DNA of 64,000 bases, taken from assembly GCA_951828515.1 (NCBI GenBank), contig OX639992.1:2076008-2140007 (forward strand), in the 5' to 3' direction. A program made the translations under genes and the position numbers. Position 1 is the first letter of the stretch; each line of letters begins with the position of its first letter. Origin of the DNA: an uncultured Poribacteria bacterium (GTDB lineage Bacteria; Poribacteria; WGA-4E; WGA-3G). The notes below the pieces were generated by a model. It was not told where the DNA came from. It ran no database searches and worked only from the letters and a program-made list of their open reading frames with translations. Positions 9,062 through 19,279 of this stretch are shown here, piece by piece.

Positions 9062-10579
9062 TTACACTTCACTTTTAACAAAAATCAGAAATATTATTGT
9101 GAACAAGACGAGGTTGATTGTCAGCAGTAGGGACAGATCGGGTAAGGCTCGTTTTGCCTTTGTGCGTATATCATTTCCTTGAAAGGAGAACTGGGGCAGT
9201 GTGTCCCAGTCCACTTTCCCCTCGTCTGCGGCGAGCCACAGTCGAGAGCCGAACGCCTTTTTATCGTATAGATAGTCAATCACTTCTTGTCTGTATTGTC
9301 GAACCACGTCGAAAAAATCTTGGATACCTCTCAAATCGGTGCCTGCCCACGCCTGTGTGGTGGCATCGTATATCCCGACTGGCGAGAGTTTCAACAATAT
9401 TCTATCCATTAACGCCGGTTTCACGAAGAGGTCCTGAAGAGCCTGCTTCCGAACAAGCCATGTTCGGTTTGCTATATTGACAATGCGAGGTCCGAGGAAA
9501 CCGTAGTAATTTTGGGCGTGTGGGACCCGGGGGAGGTATCTGTCATAGAATTCCTTATAGGAGATCATACTCCAATAGTAATACAATAACGTCAATTGAT
9601 TCTCTATAAATCCATCACCACCCGACCATCCACTGGGACCGTCCATATCAAACATTGGATCGTCTCCTGGAACAGGGTCGTTCGCGAGGAAGTTTTTTCG
9701 CTCTCTGTCGAGTTCTTCATACATCTGCTTTATTTGAGTGAGTGTAGAGATGCCGCGCGCCTCTGAGGTCGCCTGTGGCGTAATCGCGGTAAGGATCATA
9801 TTCGGATAGACCAATACCAAGAACCCCCAAACAAACATTGACAGCATCAGCGCGGTGCTGGTGCGGCGTGTTACCGCTGAAATCAGGAGCCCGATGAGGT
9901 AAAACACTGAGAGATACACAAGCGATGATAGAACGATCCCACCCATGCAGAGAAACGCATCGGTGCTCAAGAAAATTGAAGTGGATGCCGTTAGCAGAAT
10001 CACGGCGAGAATCAGGCTCATCAGCACCGGAACCAACAAGCAGAGCATCGCACTGATATACTTCGCAAACAGGATATGTCCACGACGGACAGGATGCGTC
10101 AGAACGAGACGTAAGGTACCGCGCTCGCGTTCGCCAGCGAGGGCATCGTAGGCGAATATGAGTGCGAGTAGACTGAGGACTATCTGAAAAATAAAGACGA
10201 TATCAATGGAAGAGAAGATATTGAGAAACGAATTATCTGAGCTGTCCATTGTGGCATCCCACAGTGATGGGACAAAACCGTGCGACACCCGAATTTTGTT
10301 CCCCAATCGCTTATCCAACCCAGCATTGAACAGGCTCAAGGGGTTGGGTGGACGATCGACGTACAATCTTTCCATCCCAGGCGAATAGGTTTGCCACTTC
10401 CGCAATCGCTGCCGATGTGTCTCAACGGAGGTGTTGTAACTCTCCAATCGACGCTCGTAATCTTGGATGAGTACGGCGGTGGTGGCAACAACGAGCAACA
10501 GCGTGATGAAAACAGCTGCAGCGAATCGGAAGGTCATCAGATTGTCGAGGAGTTCTCGACGGATAAGTGTTATCAGCAT
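9062..10579 (-). CDS. ABC-2 type transporter permease, type B copy 2
   Basis: 505 residues, B-type: LITLIRRELLDNLMTFRFAA at the N terminus, RPPNPLSLFNAGLDKRLGN near residue 75-95, AGERERGTLRLVLTHPVRRGHILFAKY near 150, several TMs, and the shared segment LVRKQALQDLFVKPALMDRILLKLSPVGIYD in the second soluble region. It ends in FLIFVKSEV. Compared with copies 1 and 3, the central soluble stretch (roughly 275-345) is the most diverged part, which suggests that the extracytoplasmic loop carries specificity. It is tightly packed between A-type copies (3 bp upstream, 2 bp downstream). Confidence 0.85.
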   Translation of the reverse strand: MLITLIRRELLDNLMTFRFAAAVFITLLLVVATTAVLIQDYERRLESYNTSVETHRQRLRKWQTYSPGMERLYVDRPPNPLSLFNAGLDKRLGNKIRVSHGFVPSLWDATMDSSDNSFLNIFSSIDIVFIFQIVLSLLALIFAYDALAGERERGTLRLVLTHPVRRGHILFAKYISAMLCLLVPVLMSLILAVILLTASTSIFLSTDAFLCMGGIVLSSLVYLSVFYLIGLLISAVTRRTSTALMLSMFVWGFLVLVYPNMILTAITPQATSEARGISTLTQIKQMYEELDRERKNFLANDPVPGDDPMFDMDGPSGWSGGDGFIENQLTLLYYYWSMISYKEFYDRYLPRVPHAQNYYGFLGPRIVNIANRTWLVRKQALQDLFVKPALMDRILLKLSPVGIYDATTQAWAGTDLRGIQDFFDVVRQYRQEVIDYLYDKKAFGSRLWLAADEGKVDWDTLPQFSFQGNDIRTKAKRALPDLSLLLTINLVLFTIIFLIFVKSEV

Positions 10580-10582
10580 CTA

Positions 10583-12025
10583 TTACACCTCAACACGTAC
10601 AAAGGCGAGGTACGCACCCGACAGAAGCACCACAACGAACAACGCCAACAGCAGGATCTCTATTGCCCTGGCATTGAAGTCTTTACGGAGGCTGAGCGTG
10701 TCTTCAAACCTCGGAACTGCCGCTGGATTGACAGGTGTCTGTGACATGCCCTCACGAATACCTATGATATGAAGGCTTTCAGGGTCACCGCTATCGGTGT
10801 CAACGATGAATTCACGGAATTGTCGGGCGTAACGTTGCGTATTCTCCACAAATTGCAAATGTCGGTCAAACCCCGTTCCAGCAAACGCTTCAATGAGGTG
10901 CTGCAGCAGTGTGGCGGGTGAGATGCTGGTGATGGCACGGGCGCGGTGTACCTGAGAAGCCCGATACTTTAATCGTTCTACGCGCCAGCGTTCGGACCTT
11001 TCAACGTGTTCGGTGTAAAAACCGCTTTTCGCTCTCAACGTCTCTTCGTCGGATTTCTCCGACCAGAGCCGATTCCCGTATTTATCCCATAAATCCTCTT
11101 GCGCTGGGTTCCGCTGCTTCCAAAATTCATCAAAGGACCTGGCAGGCGAGAAACTACTTGCAATTGAAGCGAGGGTGCTGGGCATAAAAACGACGAAAGT
11201 TACCCACGTCAAAAGAAGTATCATCAGACTCACCACGCTCCGTCGCACACGCGTAGAGACCAACAGCCCTAACGCCAAAAAAAGACTCGTGTATAAAAGC
11301 GCGAGACAGAAAATGATACCTAAGCGTCCCCACGCTTCTGTCGTCAAGTGAACAGTATTTGCAGTAGAAATCAGTAAAAGGTTCACCAACACAGCAAGTA
11401 TAAACGGGATGCTAATACTGAGCAATGCCCCTAAGAACTTGCCGATAAGGACAGTGTGTCGCGGAATTGAATTTGCTAACATCAATCGGAGGGTGCCGCG
11501 CTCACGTTCACCAGAGACAGCATCAAAGGTAAACAAAATGGCTATCAAACTCAAGACGTAACCGATGATGAATGCCCAATCTACTTGTGAAACATCCGGT
11601 CCAACGTCCCTATTCTGAAGGTTGGCATCTGGATAGGACAGGGACCAGATACCGTGCAGTACTACCTTTTCTTCGTATGAATTGGACACGCCTATTGTCC
11701 CGAACACAATGGGTTCGTCCACTTCGACCGTATCAGGTAAAATCGGTTCACTTCCATTTGCACAGAAGTGAAGGGGAGAAGGTTTTTTGTAGAAATTTCC
11801 CGGTCCGTGTTGTGTCAGTTTATAGAGGCTGTCGTCGGCGCGATCCGTTAAGTGGTTCAAAGATTCGGTGACAGCACTTTGATACCTCTGTATCCGTTTT
11901 GGATACTCTCGGAGATGCCTAACAGCATTGGTTACCATCAGTGCCAGCAACAACACGATTGTTAGAGCAAATCGGAGGCTATGGAGATTATCGTAGATTT
12001 CACGCTTTGTGATATGCCAAATCAT
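10583..12025 (-). CDS. ABC-2 type transporter permease, type A copy 3
   Basis: 480 residues from the ATG at 12025, which reproduces the family N terminus MIWHITKREIYDNLHSLRF. The open frame extends nine codons further upstream, but that part is a dispersed repeat and aligns with nothing in the sister genes. It carries the A-type markers HGPGNFYKKPSPLHFCANGSEPILP, SGERERGTLRLMLANSIPRHTVLIGKF, and the HRARAITSISPATLLQHLIEAFAGTGF segment, and ends VRVEV. Its N-terminal soluble loop has an insertion relative to copies 1 and 2 (around VDEPIVFGTIGVSNSYEEK). Upstream, the gap to the B-type gene 12198-13727 is filled by a family A repeat. Confidence 0.85.
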   Translation of the reverse strand: MIWHITKREIYDNLHSLRFALTIVLLLALMVTNAVRHLREYPKRIQRYQSAVTESLNHLTDRADDSLYKLTQHGPGNFYKKPSPLHFCANGSEPILPDTVEVDEPIVFGTIGVSNSYEEKVVLHGIWSLSYPDANLQNRDVGPDVSQVDWAFIIGYVLSLIAILFTFDAVSGERERGTLRLMLANSIPRHTVLIGKFLGALLSISIPFILAVLVNLLLISTANTVHLTTEAWGRLGIIFCLALLYTSLFLALGLLVSTRVRRSVVSLMILLLTWVTFVVFMPSTLASIASSFSPARSFDEFWKQRNPAQEDLWDKYGNRLWSEKSDEETLRAKSGFYTEHVERSERWRVERLKYRASQVHRARAITSISPATLLQHLIEAFAGTGFDRHLQFVENTQRYARQFREFIVDTDSGDPESLHIIGIREGMSQTPVNPAAVPRFEDTLSLRKDFNARAIEILLLALFVVVLLSGAYLAFVRVEV

Positions 12026-12029
12026 TTTT

Positions 12030-12196
12030 TTATGGCTGTCGGCTTTCAGCAATCAGCCTTCAGCAAAGAGGGATTGTGCCATATTAGTAGGCACAATCAG
12101 TAATCAGTAGCTTGCGAGAGTCAGCACACGAGCAACTGCCAAATATGTTTCTTAACTGATGGCTGAAAGCGCAGCGACCTGACCGCTGACAGCCAT
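12030..12196. repeat. Long family A palindrome between permease genes, copy 2
   Basis: It has the same layout as 5974-6142 and shares long stretches with it (for example TTTCTTAACTGATGGCTGA and GCGCAGCGACCTGAC). It separates permease B3 from A3. Its proximal end is read through by the over-extended frame of the A3 gene. Confidence 0.75.
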
Positions 12197-12197
12197 T

Positions 12198-13727
12198 TTA
12201 CACTTCACTCTTGATGAAAATCAGAAATATTACTGTGAATAGAATTAGGTTGATCGCCAGCAATAGAAATAAATTTGGTAACGCTCTCTTTGCATTTATG
12301 TCTATACCACTTCGTTGAAAAGAAAACTGAGGGAGTGCGTCCCAGTCGGCTGTCCCTTGGTCGGCAGCAAACCATTGTCGCGATTCAAATATCTTTTCGT
12401 CAGCGAAATAGTCAAGGACTGCCCGTCGGTAGCGTTGGACTGCGCTAAAAAAGTCTTGAATACCCTCCAAGTCGGTGCCTGCCCATGCTTCCGTTGCCGC
12501 ATCATACAACCCGACGGGTGAAAGTTTTAGTAGGATGCGACCAAGATTTGCGGGTTGGATATAGATAGTTTCAAGTGCCGGTTTCCGGACAAGCCACGTT
12601 CTGTTTACAGTATTGAGGGTCTCTCTATTGTAGAATCCGTAATAATTCTGGACGAGTGGCACGTGTGGCTCAGATTCTGCTCCAATTTTTTCGGCATGGA
12701 ATCCGGTTTGGTAGAAATAGAGTAATATTGACGGTTTGTCTTCACGCGGCCCGAAGGAGTATTCAGTGCCTTTCAACTTAAATCCCCAACCTTCGCCGTT
12801 GCGCGAGAGGGGCCCTAAGACGGCATCATTGCGGAGCAGCTGCTTATTTTTTCTCTCCCATTCCTCCCACATCTGTTTGATTTGCTGATGGTCGGAGATG
12901 TACGCCTCCGGTTGCGGTGTGGTTTCAACTGCGGTCAGAATCATATTTGGATAAACCAAAACTAAGAACCCCCAGACGAACATGCAAAGCATGAGAGCGG
13001 TGCTGGTGCGACGCGTCATTGCGGAGATGCACATACCGATGAGGTAGAACAACGACACATAGAGCAGTGAGGTCAGGACGATCCCGCCGATGCACAGGAA
13101 TTCATCCGTGTTCAAGGAGATCGTAGTAGATGTCGTCAGCAAGATGATGGACAGGAGAAGACTCATCAGTAACGGCACAAGTAGACAGAGCATCGCGCTG
13201 ATGTACTTGGCAAATAGGATGTATCCGCGCCGAATCGGGTGCGTCAGCACGAGGCGTAACGTCCCGCGTTCACGTTCACCAGCAAGCGCATCGTAAGCGA
13301 AAATCAGCGCGAGCAGACTCAGTACTCCCTGAAAGACAAGTGCGATATCAATTGAGGTGAAGAGGTTGAGAAACGGATTATCCGCCCCGTGCTTCTTTGC
13401 ATCCCAAATGGTCGGCACAAACGCGTGGTATACAGCAATTTCGTTACCCACCTGCTTATCCAATCCCAGATTGAAAATACTCAACGGATTAGGAGAACGA
13501 TGGGCAACTAATTTCCCAATATAATAGGAATAGGTTTTTTGCTTGCGCAATTTCTGGTGACTTTCCTGCGTAGCCGTGTTGTAAGCGGTGAGTCGCTGTT
13601 CATAGTCCTTGAGGAGCACAACGGTATTCGCGACCACAAGCAAGAGTGTGATGAAAACAGCTGCGGCAAAGCGGAACGTCATTAGATTATCGAGGAGTTC
13701 TCGACGGATAAGTGTTGTCAGCATCAT
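12198..13727 (-). CDS. ABC-2 type transporter permease, type B copy 3 (first gene of the cluster)
   Basis: 509 residues, B-type: LTTLIRRELLDNLMTFRFAA at the N terminus, RSPNPLSIFNLGLDKQVGN, AGERERGTLRLVLTHPIRRGYILFAKY, the shared LVRKPALETIYIQPANLGRILLKLSPVGLYD, and a C-terminal TM ending FLIFIKSEV. The start is ATG-ATG preceded by GGGGAAGAT. As the first gene in the minus-strand series it should lie closest to the promoter, which I could not identify with confidence in the upstream 420 bp. Three B-A pairs in a row indicate tandem duplication of a two-gene unit. No nucleotide-binding subunit is adjacent. Confidence 0.85.
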   Translation of the reverse strand: MMLTTLIRRELLDNLMTFRFAAAVFITLLLVVANTVVLLKDYEQRLTAYNTATQESHQKLRKQKTYSYYIGKLVAHRSPNPLSIFNLGLDKQVGNEIAVYHAFVPTIWDAKKHGADNPFLNLFTSIDIALVFQGVLSLLALIFAYDALAGERERGTLRLVLTHPIRRGYILFAKYISAMLCLLVPLLMSLLLSIILLTTSTTISLNTDEFLCIGGIVLTSLLYVSLFYLIGMCISAMTRRTSTALMLCMFVWGFLVLVYPNMILTAVETTPQPEAYISDHQQIKQMWEEWERKNKQLLRNDAVLGPLSRNGEGWGFKLKGTEYSFGPREDKPSILLYFYQTGFHAEKIGAESEPHVPLVQNYYGFYNRETLNTVNRTWLVRKPALETIYIQPANLGRILLKLSPVGLYDAATEAWAGTDLEGIQDFFSAVQRYRRAVLDYFADEKIFESRQWFAADQGTADWDALPQFSFQRSGIDINAKRALPNLFLLLAINLILFTVIFLIFIKSEV

Positions 13728-14149
13728 ATCTTCCCCTATCTACAAGTCTACCAGTTTCACCCTTTTTCAGCAATGTAAAACACTTTTACTCAAAGCCATT
13801 CAGTTTCCGGTTTTCTGTGCGTTTGTGTCGAGTGTTGAGACGCGGAAATACCTTCACAGAAGAGGGAATCGGGATTCGGAGATCCCTCCTACAGAAGTCT
13901 CAAACCTTGTCAGCAAGCCTTAGGGTGCTGATGCAACAGTATTTGGTCTGGATCATCAATATGTTATAACCCAATCTGCTGCTTTTTCTTCACTAACGTG
14001 AATTTGATGTAAGGGTTCTGCCATGTAGGCTGGGTTGACCGGTGAAGGACAAGCGTTATCCAACTTCCAAAGCGCATGGACGGATGAATGAAAGAGAGTT
14101 ATAGAGTGATGGTAAAAGGGTGGTGGATAGAAAGGGAGAGAGAAAAAAG
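13728..14149. other. Intergenic region between the permease cluster and tRNA-Ile
   Basis: No gene is recognised. It contains one copy of the dispersed 26-bp palindrome related to GGGATTCGGAGATCCCTCC (about 13869-13893) and AT-rich sequence. Related copies of the palindrome are at 29375 and 62838. Confidence 0.6.
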
Positions 14150-14223
14150 TGGGCCTACCTGGAATCGAACCAGGGACCTCGCGCTTATCAGGCGCGCGCT
14201 CTAACCGTCTGAGCTATAAGCCC
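14150..14223 (-). tRNA. tRNA-Ile (GAU anticodon)
   Basis: A 74-nt cloverleaf reads cleanly on the minus strand. The acceptor GGGCTTA pairs with TAGGCCC, the D arm is TAGCTCAGACGGTTAGAGC, the anticodon loop CTGATAA gives anticodon GAT, and the T arm is GGTTCGATTCC; the discriminator is A and CCA is not encoded. In most bacteria this gene sits in the 16S-23S spacer. Here it lies about 1.1 kb beyond the 16S 3' end, with a protein gene in between and its own consensus promoter. Confidence 0.95.
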
Positions 14224-14285
14224 ACAAAAAGGAGAGATGTTTGCGAAAAGATAGTTTCGTTTTCGTTTGTCAAGAAGCACTATTA

Positions 14286-14314
14286 AGTATACACGCGAAA
14301 AAAAGATTTGTCAA
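14286..14314 (-). promoter_or_regulatory. Consensus sigma-70 promoter for tRNA-Ile
   Basis: On the minus strand, TTGACA (14314-14309) and TATACT (14291-14286) are separated by exactly 17 bp. It sits about 60 bp upstream of the tRNA and just after the stop of the LamG-like gene, so the tRNA can be made independently of 16S. Confidence 0.85.
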
Positions 14315-14323
14315 ATTAATTTG

Positions 14324-15076
14324 TCAAAATCGGGCTTTGATCGCTCCCCACGTCGCTGCTAACTTCAGACGGGGTGAAACAGGACGAACCTTATCAATAT
14401 CGGCAATACTTTCAACAACAACCATATTATCAAAATAACTGACACCGCTGGTAATTCCCATCATGCCAACGGGACCCGTTTTGAAAGTATCATCATCAAT
14501 TTCCACAATAGGCTTCTCATTAAGATGCCAATCCGCGGGCGGTAATTCTTTCTCCCGCTTTCTGAGATACATCTGGTGTTGTCCGCCTTTCATAACCAGT
14601 CGATGGGTATACCAGACGTTGTTCTCATTGGGAAACTGTCCGGTTCCGAGTAAAGCCCAAGCACCAGCCTTACGTGTATAAATCTGGATATTGGATCCGC
14701 CAACGCGACGCGTGCCGTGAAAATGCGCCTCAGCCCCTTTAAGTCCACCTTCCGCTCGGTAGATCGTTCCTACAAAACTGTCATTTTCCCACAACCAATC
14801 GAAATCCCAAATATAATCCCGCCATCCTTCCCTTCCATCCGCTTTTGGGATGTAAAGTCCTATACCTGTGGTTTTAGCGGTTTTGTTTTTCGGATCGGCA
14901 GGATCTTTTTCAATAAGGATTTTTGAGTTACCCGAGTTAAAGTTGAGGTGCTCCCACCTCGCCGGTTCTTCGCCAATTTTATCCTGTTCAAAGTCATCGA
15001 CAAAAAGAATTTCCGCATTTACGATGCCAAGCCCTGTTAAAAAGAGAAGCATTACGACAAATACCGCAGTTCTCAT
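14324..15076 (-). CDS. Secreted LamG/DUF1080-like protein with C-terminal TWG-IK motif
   Basis: 250 residues from the ATG at 15076, supported by AAAGGAGAGATGAA just upstream. The open frame extends further but without homology or a ribosome-binding site. It has an N-terminal signal peptide (RTAVFVVMLLFLTGLGIVNA/E). The mature part begins LFVDDFEQDKIGEEPARWEH, the usual start of concanavalin-like DUF1080/3-keto-disaccharide-hydrolase-type beta-sandwich domains, and includes GMMGITSGVSYFDNMVV, the typical last strand. No catalytic residues can be assigned. The C terminus VRPVSPRLKLAATWGAIKARF shares the V-x-P-x-KL-x-x-TWG-x-IK motif with three other secreted proteins in the window. The gene lies between 16S and tRNA-Ile. 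Confidence 0.75.
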   Translation of the reverse strand: MRTAVFVVMLLFLTGLGIVNAEILFVDDFEQDKIGEEPARWEHLNFNSGNSKILIEKDPADPKNKTAKTTGIGLYIPKADGREGWRDYIWDFDWLWENDSFVGTIYRAEGGLKGAEAHFHGTRRVGGSNIQIYTRKAGAWALLGTGQFPNENNVWYTHRLVMKGGQHQMYLRKREKELPPADWHLNEKPIVEIDDDTFKTGPVGMMGITSGVSYFDNMVVVESIADIDKVRPVSPRLKLAATWGAIKARF

Positions 15077-15343
15077 TTCATCTCTCCTTTGGTTGTGTGA
15101 GTGGATCAAACACTGACGAGGCAAATTGGGAAACGGAGAAATTAAACTTAAATTTTTTTATGTAAGTTCGGTTCTAAGGAAAATCAGATTGGGGTATAAA
15201 AAAAGGAAAATTGGATTGGTTAGTATAGCAAGAGGTTTGCTGTATGAAGTAGAAAATGTTCCTGAAAGTTAAATAGTGTTGGTGCGTGTCATATAAGGTA
15301 AAGAACTAAACAAGTGGACTGTGTTAGAATCCATTTGTTAATG

Positions 15344-16901
<1,558 letters not shown>

Positions 16902-16904
16902 GTT

Positions 16905-16988
16905 TTGAAGTACATCTTCAAGAAAATTGAAGTATACTCACAAGTATTGAAGTACATCTTCAAGAAAATTGAAGTGTACTCACAAGCT
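16905..16988. repeat. 42-bp tandem duplication in the 16S leader
   Basis: Two consecutive 42-bp units, each starting TTGAAGTACATCTTCAAG and differing by only three bases at their ends, lie immediately upstream of the 16S 5' end. Each unit contains the small inverted repeat GAAGTACATCTTC. The position suggests a duplicated processing or leader-folding element. Confidence 0.8.
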
Positions 16989-17021
16989 ATTAATAGGCAC
17001 GTCACGTTCACTATTTAACTT

Positions 17022-17032
17022 TCAAAGAACAA
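17022..17032 (-). promoter_or_regulatory. boxA-like antitermination element in the 16S leader
   Basis: The minus strand reads TTGTTCTTTGA, resembling rrn boxA (the NusB/NusE site). The same 11-mer occurs upstream of 23S at 48876-48886, which supports independent antitermination of the two separated rRNA units. Confidence 0.6.
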
Positions 17033-17061
17033 ATTCACCTTTCTTTCAAAAGGTAATGTTA

Positions 17062-17090
17062 ATTATACACTCTCAGAAAAGGTTTGTCAA
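17062..17090 (-). promoter_or_regulatory. Consensus sigma-70 promoter for 16S rRNA
   Basis: On the minus strand, TTGACA (17090-17085), a 17-bp spacer and TATAAT (17067-17062) make a perfect consensus match. A/T-rich sequence upstream (including a second TTGACA about 12 bp further) could act as an UP element. Confidence 0.9.
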
Positions 17091-17097
17091 ATAAAAT

Positions 17098-17328
17098 TGT
17101 CAAAAAAACGCATAATTTTGCCCCAAAAGCCTACTTTTATAACAATTTTATCACTTTTTTCCGATAAAAAGGTCTCTCTTCGCGGTCTTCGGCATTTTTG
17201 CCTAATTTTCACGCGATTTCGCGCGTTTTGTGAAGCCCTTATAACATAAGCCGATGCAAACAGGATACGTCCGGCGTTTTAAACTACGGCTTGTGAAATA
17301 TCATAACACCTATCGTCCCTCTGGACTT
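17098..17328. other. AT-rich region upstream of the 16S promoter
   Basis: No gene is seen. AT-rich tracts close to the promoter are compatible with an UP element. The remainder up to the end of the deacetylase gene carries no feature I can name. Confidence 0.5.
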
Positions 17329-18111
17329 TTATGGCCAATAGGTTATGCTTTTTCCAGCCAATTCTGATGGGTCAACATATTTCGCCAGATCGCGCAACGC
17401 AATAACTGCAGAACTGTTATCATGAAGATAATCCATGTAGGTCTTAAACTGCTCAGGTGAGACATCAACCCATGGATGCTCAAGAGCCGGTACACCGTGA
17501 AACGTCAGGACTGCGATTTTCCCGTCCTTTGCCTGTTCAACCGCCCATACCAAATCCTCAAATCCCCAATTCGGACCGGGGACACCTGTTGACGGAACGA
17601 CCAACGGGTGATGGACATTCGGATCGTAAGCCGGTCCACGCCCGCCTTCTGGATGAAATGGAAACTCCGGTCCAATGCCACGCCGCGCGAAACGATACCC
17701 TTTTTCTGTCAGCACTTCTAACGCTTCGGGTCCGCGACAATCCGCAGGATAGCCAAAGGTCTCAGGGATAGGAATACCGTATTCCTCGCATCGTTTATCA
17801 ATGTGTATCAAGTCCGCCATCAACTCTTCTTTCGATTGTGTGTTGGTGTGTTTATGATGACGGGTGTGGTTCCCTATCTCAAAACCTTCCTCGTGCAATT
17901 GACGGATCTCCTCCCATGTGACATAGTGCGCCTTGCTGTTGAGGAAATTTAAGCCTTCAGTGATGTAAAACGTTGCCCCAAAACCGTAACGCTTCAACAG
18001 CGGTCCAACATAAGTATAATCCGACTTGTTACCGTCATCAAAGGTGAGGACAACCAACCTATCAGGGATAGGTTGTAAAACTTCAGACAATTCGTGATTT
18101 TCTTTTTCCAT
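17329..18111 (-). CDS. Polysaccharide deacetylase (NodB/CE4 family)
   Basis: 260 residues from ATG 18111, which has AGGTG seven bases upstream; a TTG five codons earlier is less likely. The NodB-domain motifs are present: VLTFDDGNKSD (motif 1, catalytic base and metal Asp), EIGNHTRHHKH (motif 2, the H-x(3)-H metal ligands), the FGYPADCRG region corresponding to motif 3, and AVLTFHGVP near the C terminus carrying the late His. CE4 enzymes remove N- or O-acetyl groups from polysaccharides such as peptidoglycan or chitin oligomers. No signal peptide is seen, so a cytoplasmic substrate, or a non-sugar substrate as in the allantoinase-like branch, is possible. It is followed downstream by the 16S promoter region. 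Confidence 0.85.
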   Translation of the reverse strand: MEKENHELSEVLQPIPDRLVVLTFDDGNKSDYTYVGPLLKRYGFGATFYITEGLNFLNSKAHYVTWEEIRQLHEEGFEIGNHTRHHKHTNTQSKEELMADLIHIDKRCEEYGIPIPETFGYPADCRGPEALEVLTEKGYRFARRGIGPEFPFHPEGGRGPAYDPNVHHPLVVPSTGVPGPNWGFEDLVWAVEQAKDGKIAVLTFHGVPALEHPWVDVSPEQFKTYMDYLHDNSSAVIALRDLAKYVDPSELAGKSITYWP

Positions 18112-18207
18112 TTTTGCACCTAACAATTTTAACTACGGAATTAGACCTTCTAAAGAGGCGAGGTTAGATGAAGTTTCAATAAATATTTCGGTAATTCTGT
18201 AACATAT

Positions 18208-18238
18208 CCGGTGCGGTTAGGAAACCGCACCTACCGGT
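18208..18238. repeat. Dispersed palindrome (GCGGTTAGGAAACCGC type)
   Basis: A near-perfect inverted repeat, CCGGTGCGGTT-AGG-AAACCGCACC, in the gap between PhyH and the deacetylase. A CCTCGCCAGCGG-type fragment, also found near 49375, follows at about 18288. Confidence 0.6.
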
Positions 18239-18365
18239 CCAGGGAAAATAAATATTACCGAATTAAATTCTGAATCCTCATGAAACCTCGCCAGCGGTAG
18301 TGGAGGTTTTCGATTCTATTAGGATTGACTCACAGTAAAGCTATTGGTTTGTTTATATAGTGTAT

Positions 18366-19256
18366 CTACTCGTCGGTGGGTTTTGCCCTGCGGCGATGGT
18401 AAGCCGGTTGGACATCCATGTCAATTGCGTTCCAGTAATACTTCAGCGGATCGTCGGTTTCCCACTCCGAATAGACCTCCGCCCATTTCGCACACCCCAA
18501 ATGAACGGTGAGGGCATCTTCATCAACGGGTTCACTGACCGACTGGTAACGGGCACTCGTTGCGAATCGTATGCGATCCTCGGTCATGTTGTCACGACCT
18601 CGGTGAATCGTTAAACTGTGAAACATGAGGACATCCCCGCACTTGAAGGGATTCCATGCCCATTCCGTACTTTCTTCAAGCAACTTCCATGAACGGACAT
18701 TGTTGTCCTTTAAAAACCCACGACGGTTTGATTCACGCGCGATCGCCAACCCCCCCAACTCGGCATTACAGTCTCCCAAGGGTGTCCACACGGTCCACGT
18801 ATCCTGCGCACCGCGAACTGGGTGAAAATCCTGATGCGGAGGGGTGGTATACTGATGCTCTCCGGGGAAAATGACGTGACAGATGTGACGTGGGTGAATG
18901 AAAACAGAGTTGCCGAACAGGACTTCCAGAACTTGCACGATATGCTCGTGATGGGGAAGGGCGTGGAAAAGTCGGAGTTTCTGAACGTCAATGTAGAAAC
19001 GCCTGAAAGTTTCGGATCCATCCTGCTCGCAGATGAAGACCCCTTTTCTACGGATAGCGGCATCGAGATGGGTGCCTGGTTCAAGGAGTTCGTGCTGCGC
19101 TGCTACATGGAGCACCTGTCGACGGAGTTCAAGCACGGGTTCTGTCGGGAGTAGTCCGCGGAAGAAGAGATAGCCGTTTTGGTGGCTATGCTCAAGAAGT
19201 CGAGAACGGTCACTGATGAAGTCTGTGCAGTCTACAAATGGTAATTCGGTGTGCAT
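18366..19256 (-). CDS. Phytanoyl-CoA dioxygenase (PhyH) family protein
   Basis: 296 residues. Members are Fe(II)/2-oxoglutarate-dependent oxygenases. The iron-binding H-x-D is H141-Q-D143 (PPHQDFHPV). The distal His is most likely H218 in MFHSLTIHRGRDN, and the 2-oxoglutarate-binding Arg is R228 or R230 (EDRIRFATSARYQ). The N-terminal NGYLFFRGLLPTEPVLELR fits the family start. No signal peptide, so cytoplasmic. PhyH paralogues are notably abundant in Poribacteria genomes; the substrate is unknown. Upstream GAAGGAAC provides a ribosome-binding site. It ends next to a dispersed palindrome. Confidence 0.88.
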   Translation of the reverse strand: MHTELPFVDCTDFISDRSRLLEHSHQNGYLFFRGLLPTEPVLELRRQVLHVAAQHELLEPGTHLDAAIRRKGVFICEQDGSETFRRFYIDVQKLRLFHALPHHEHIVQVLEVLFGNSVFIHPRHICHVIFPGEHQYTTPPHQDFHPVRGAQDTWTVWTPLGDCNAELGGLAIARESNRRGFLKDNNVRSWKLLEESTEWAWNPFKCGDVLMFHSLTIHRGRDNMTEDRIRFATSARYQSVSEPVDEDALTVHLGCAKWAEVYSEWETDDPLKYYWNAIDMDVQPAYHRRRAKPTDE

Positions 19257-19279
19257 TAAATTTGTTCCTTCTGAACCTA

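Noticed and set aside
13728-14149. A gene or ATPase remnant upstream of the permease cluster
   Set aside because: Short frames there show no Walker motifs or other domain signals.
18625-18874. Plus-strand open frames opposite the PhyH gene and similar antisense frames throughout
   Set aside because: They are shadows of genes with clear families; no ribosome-binding sites or domains.
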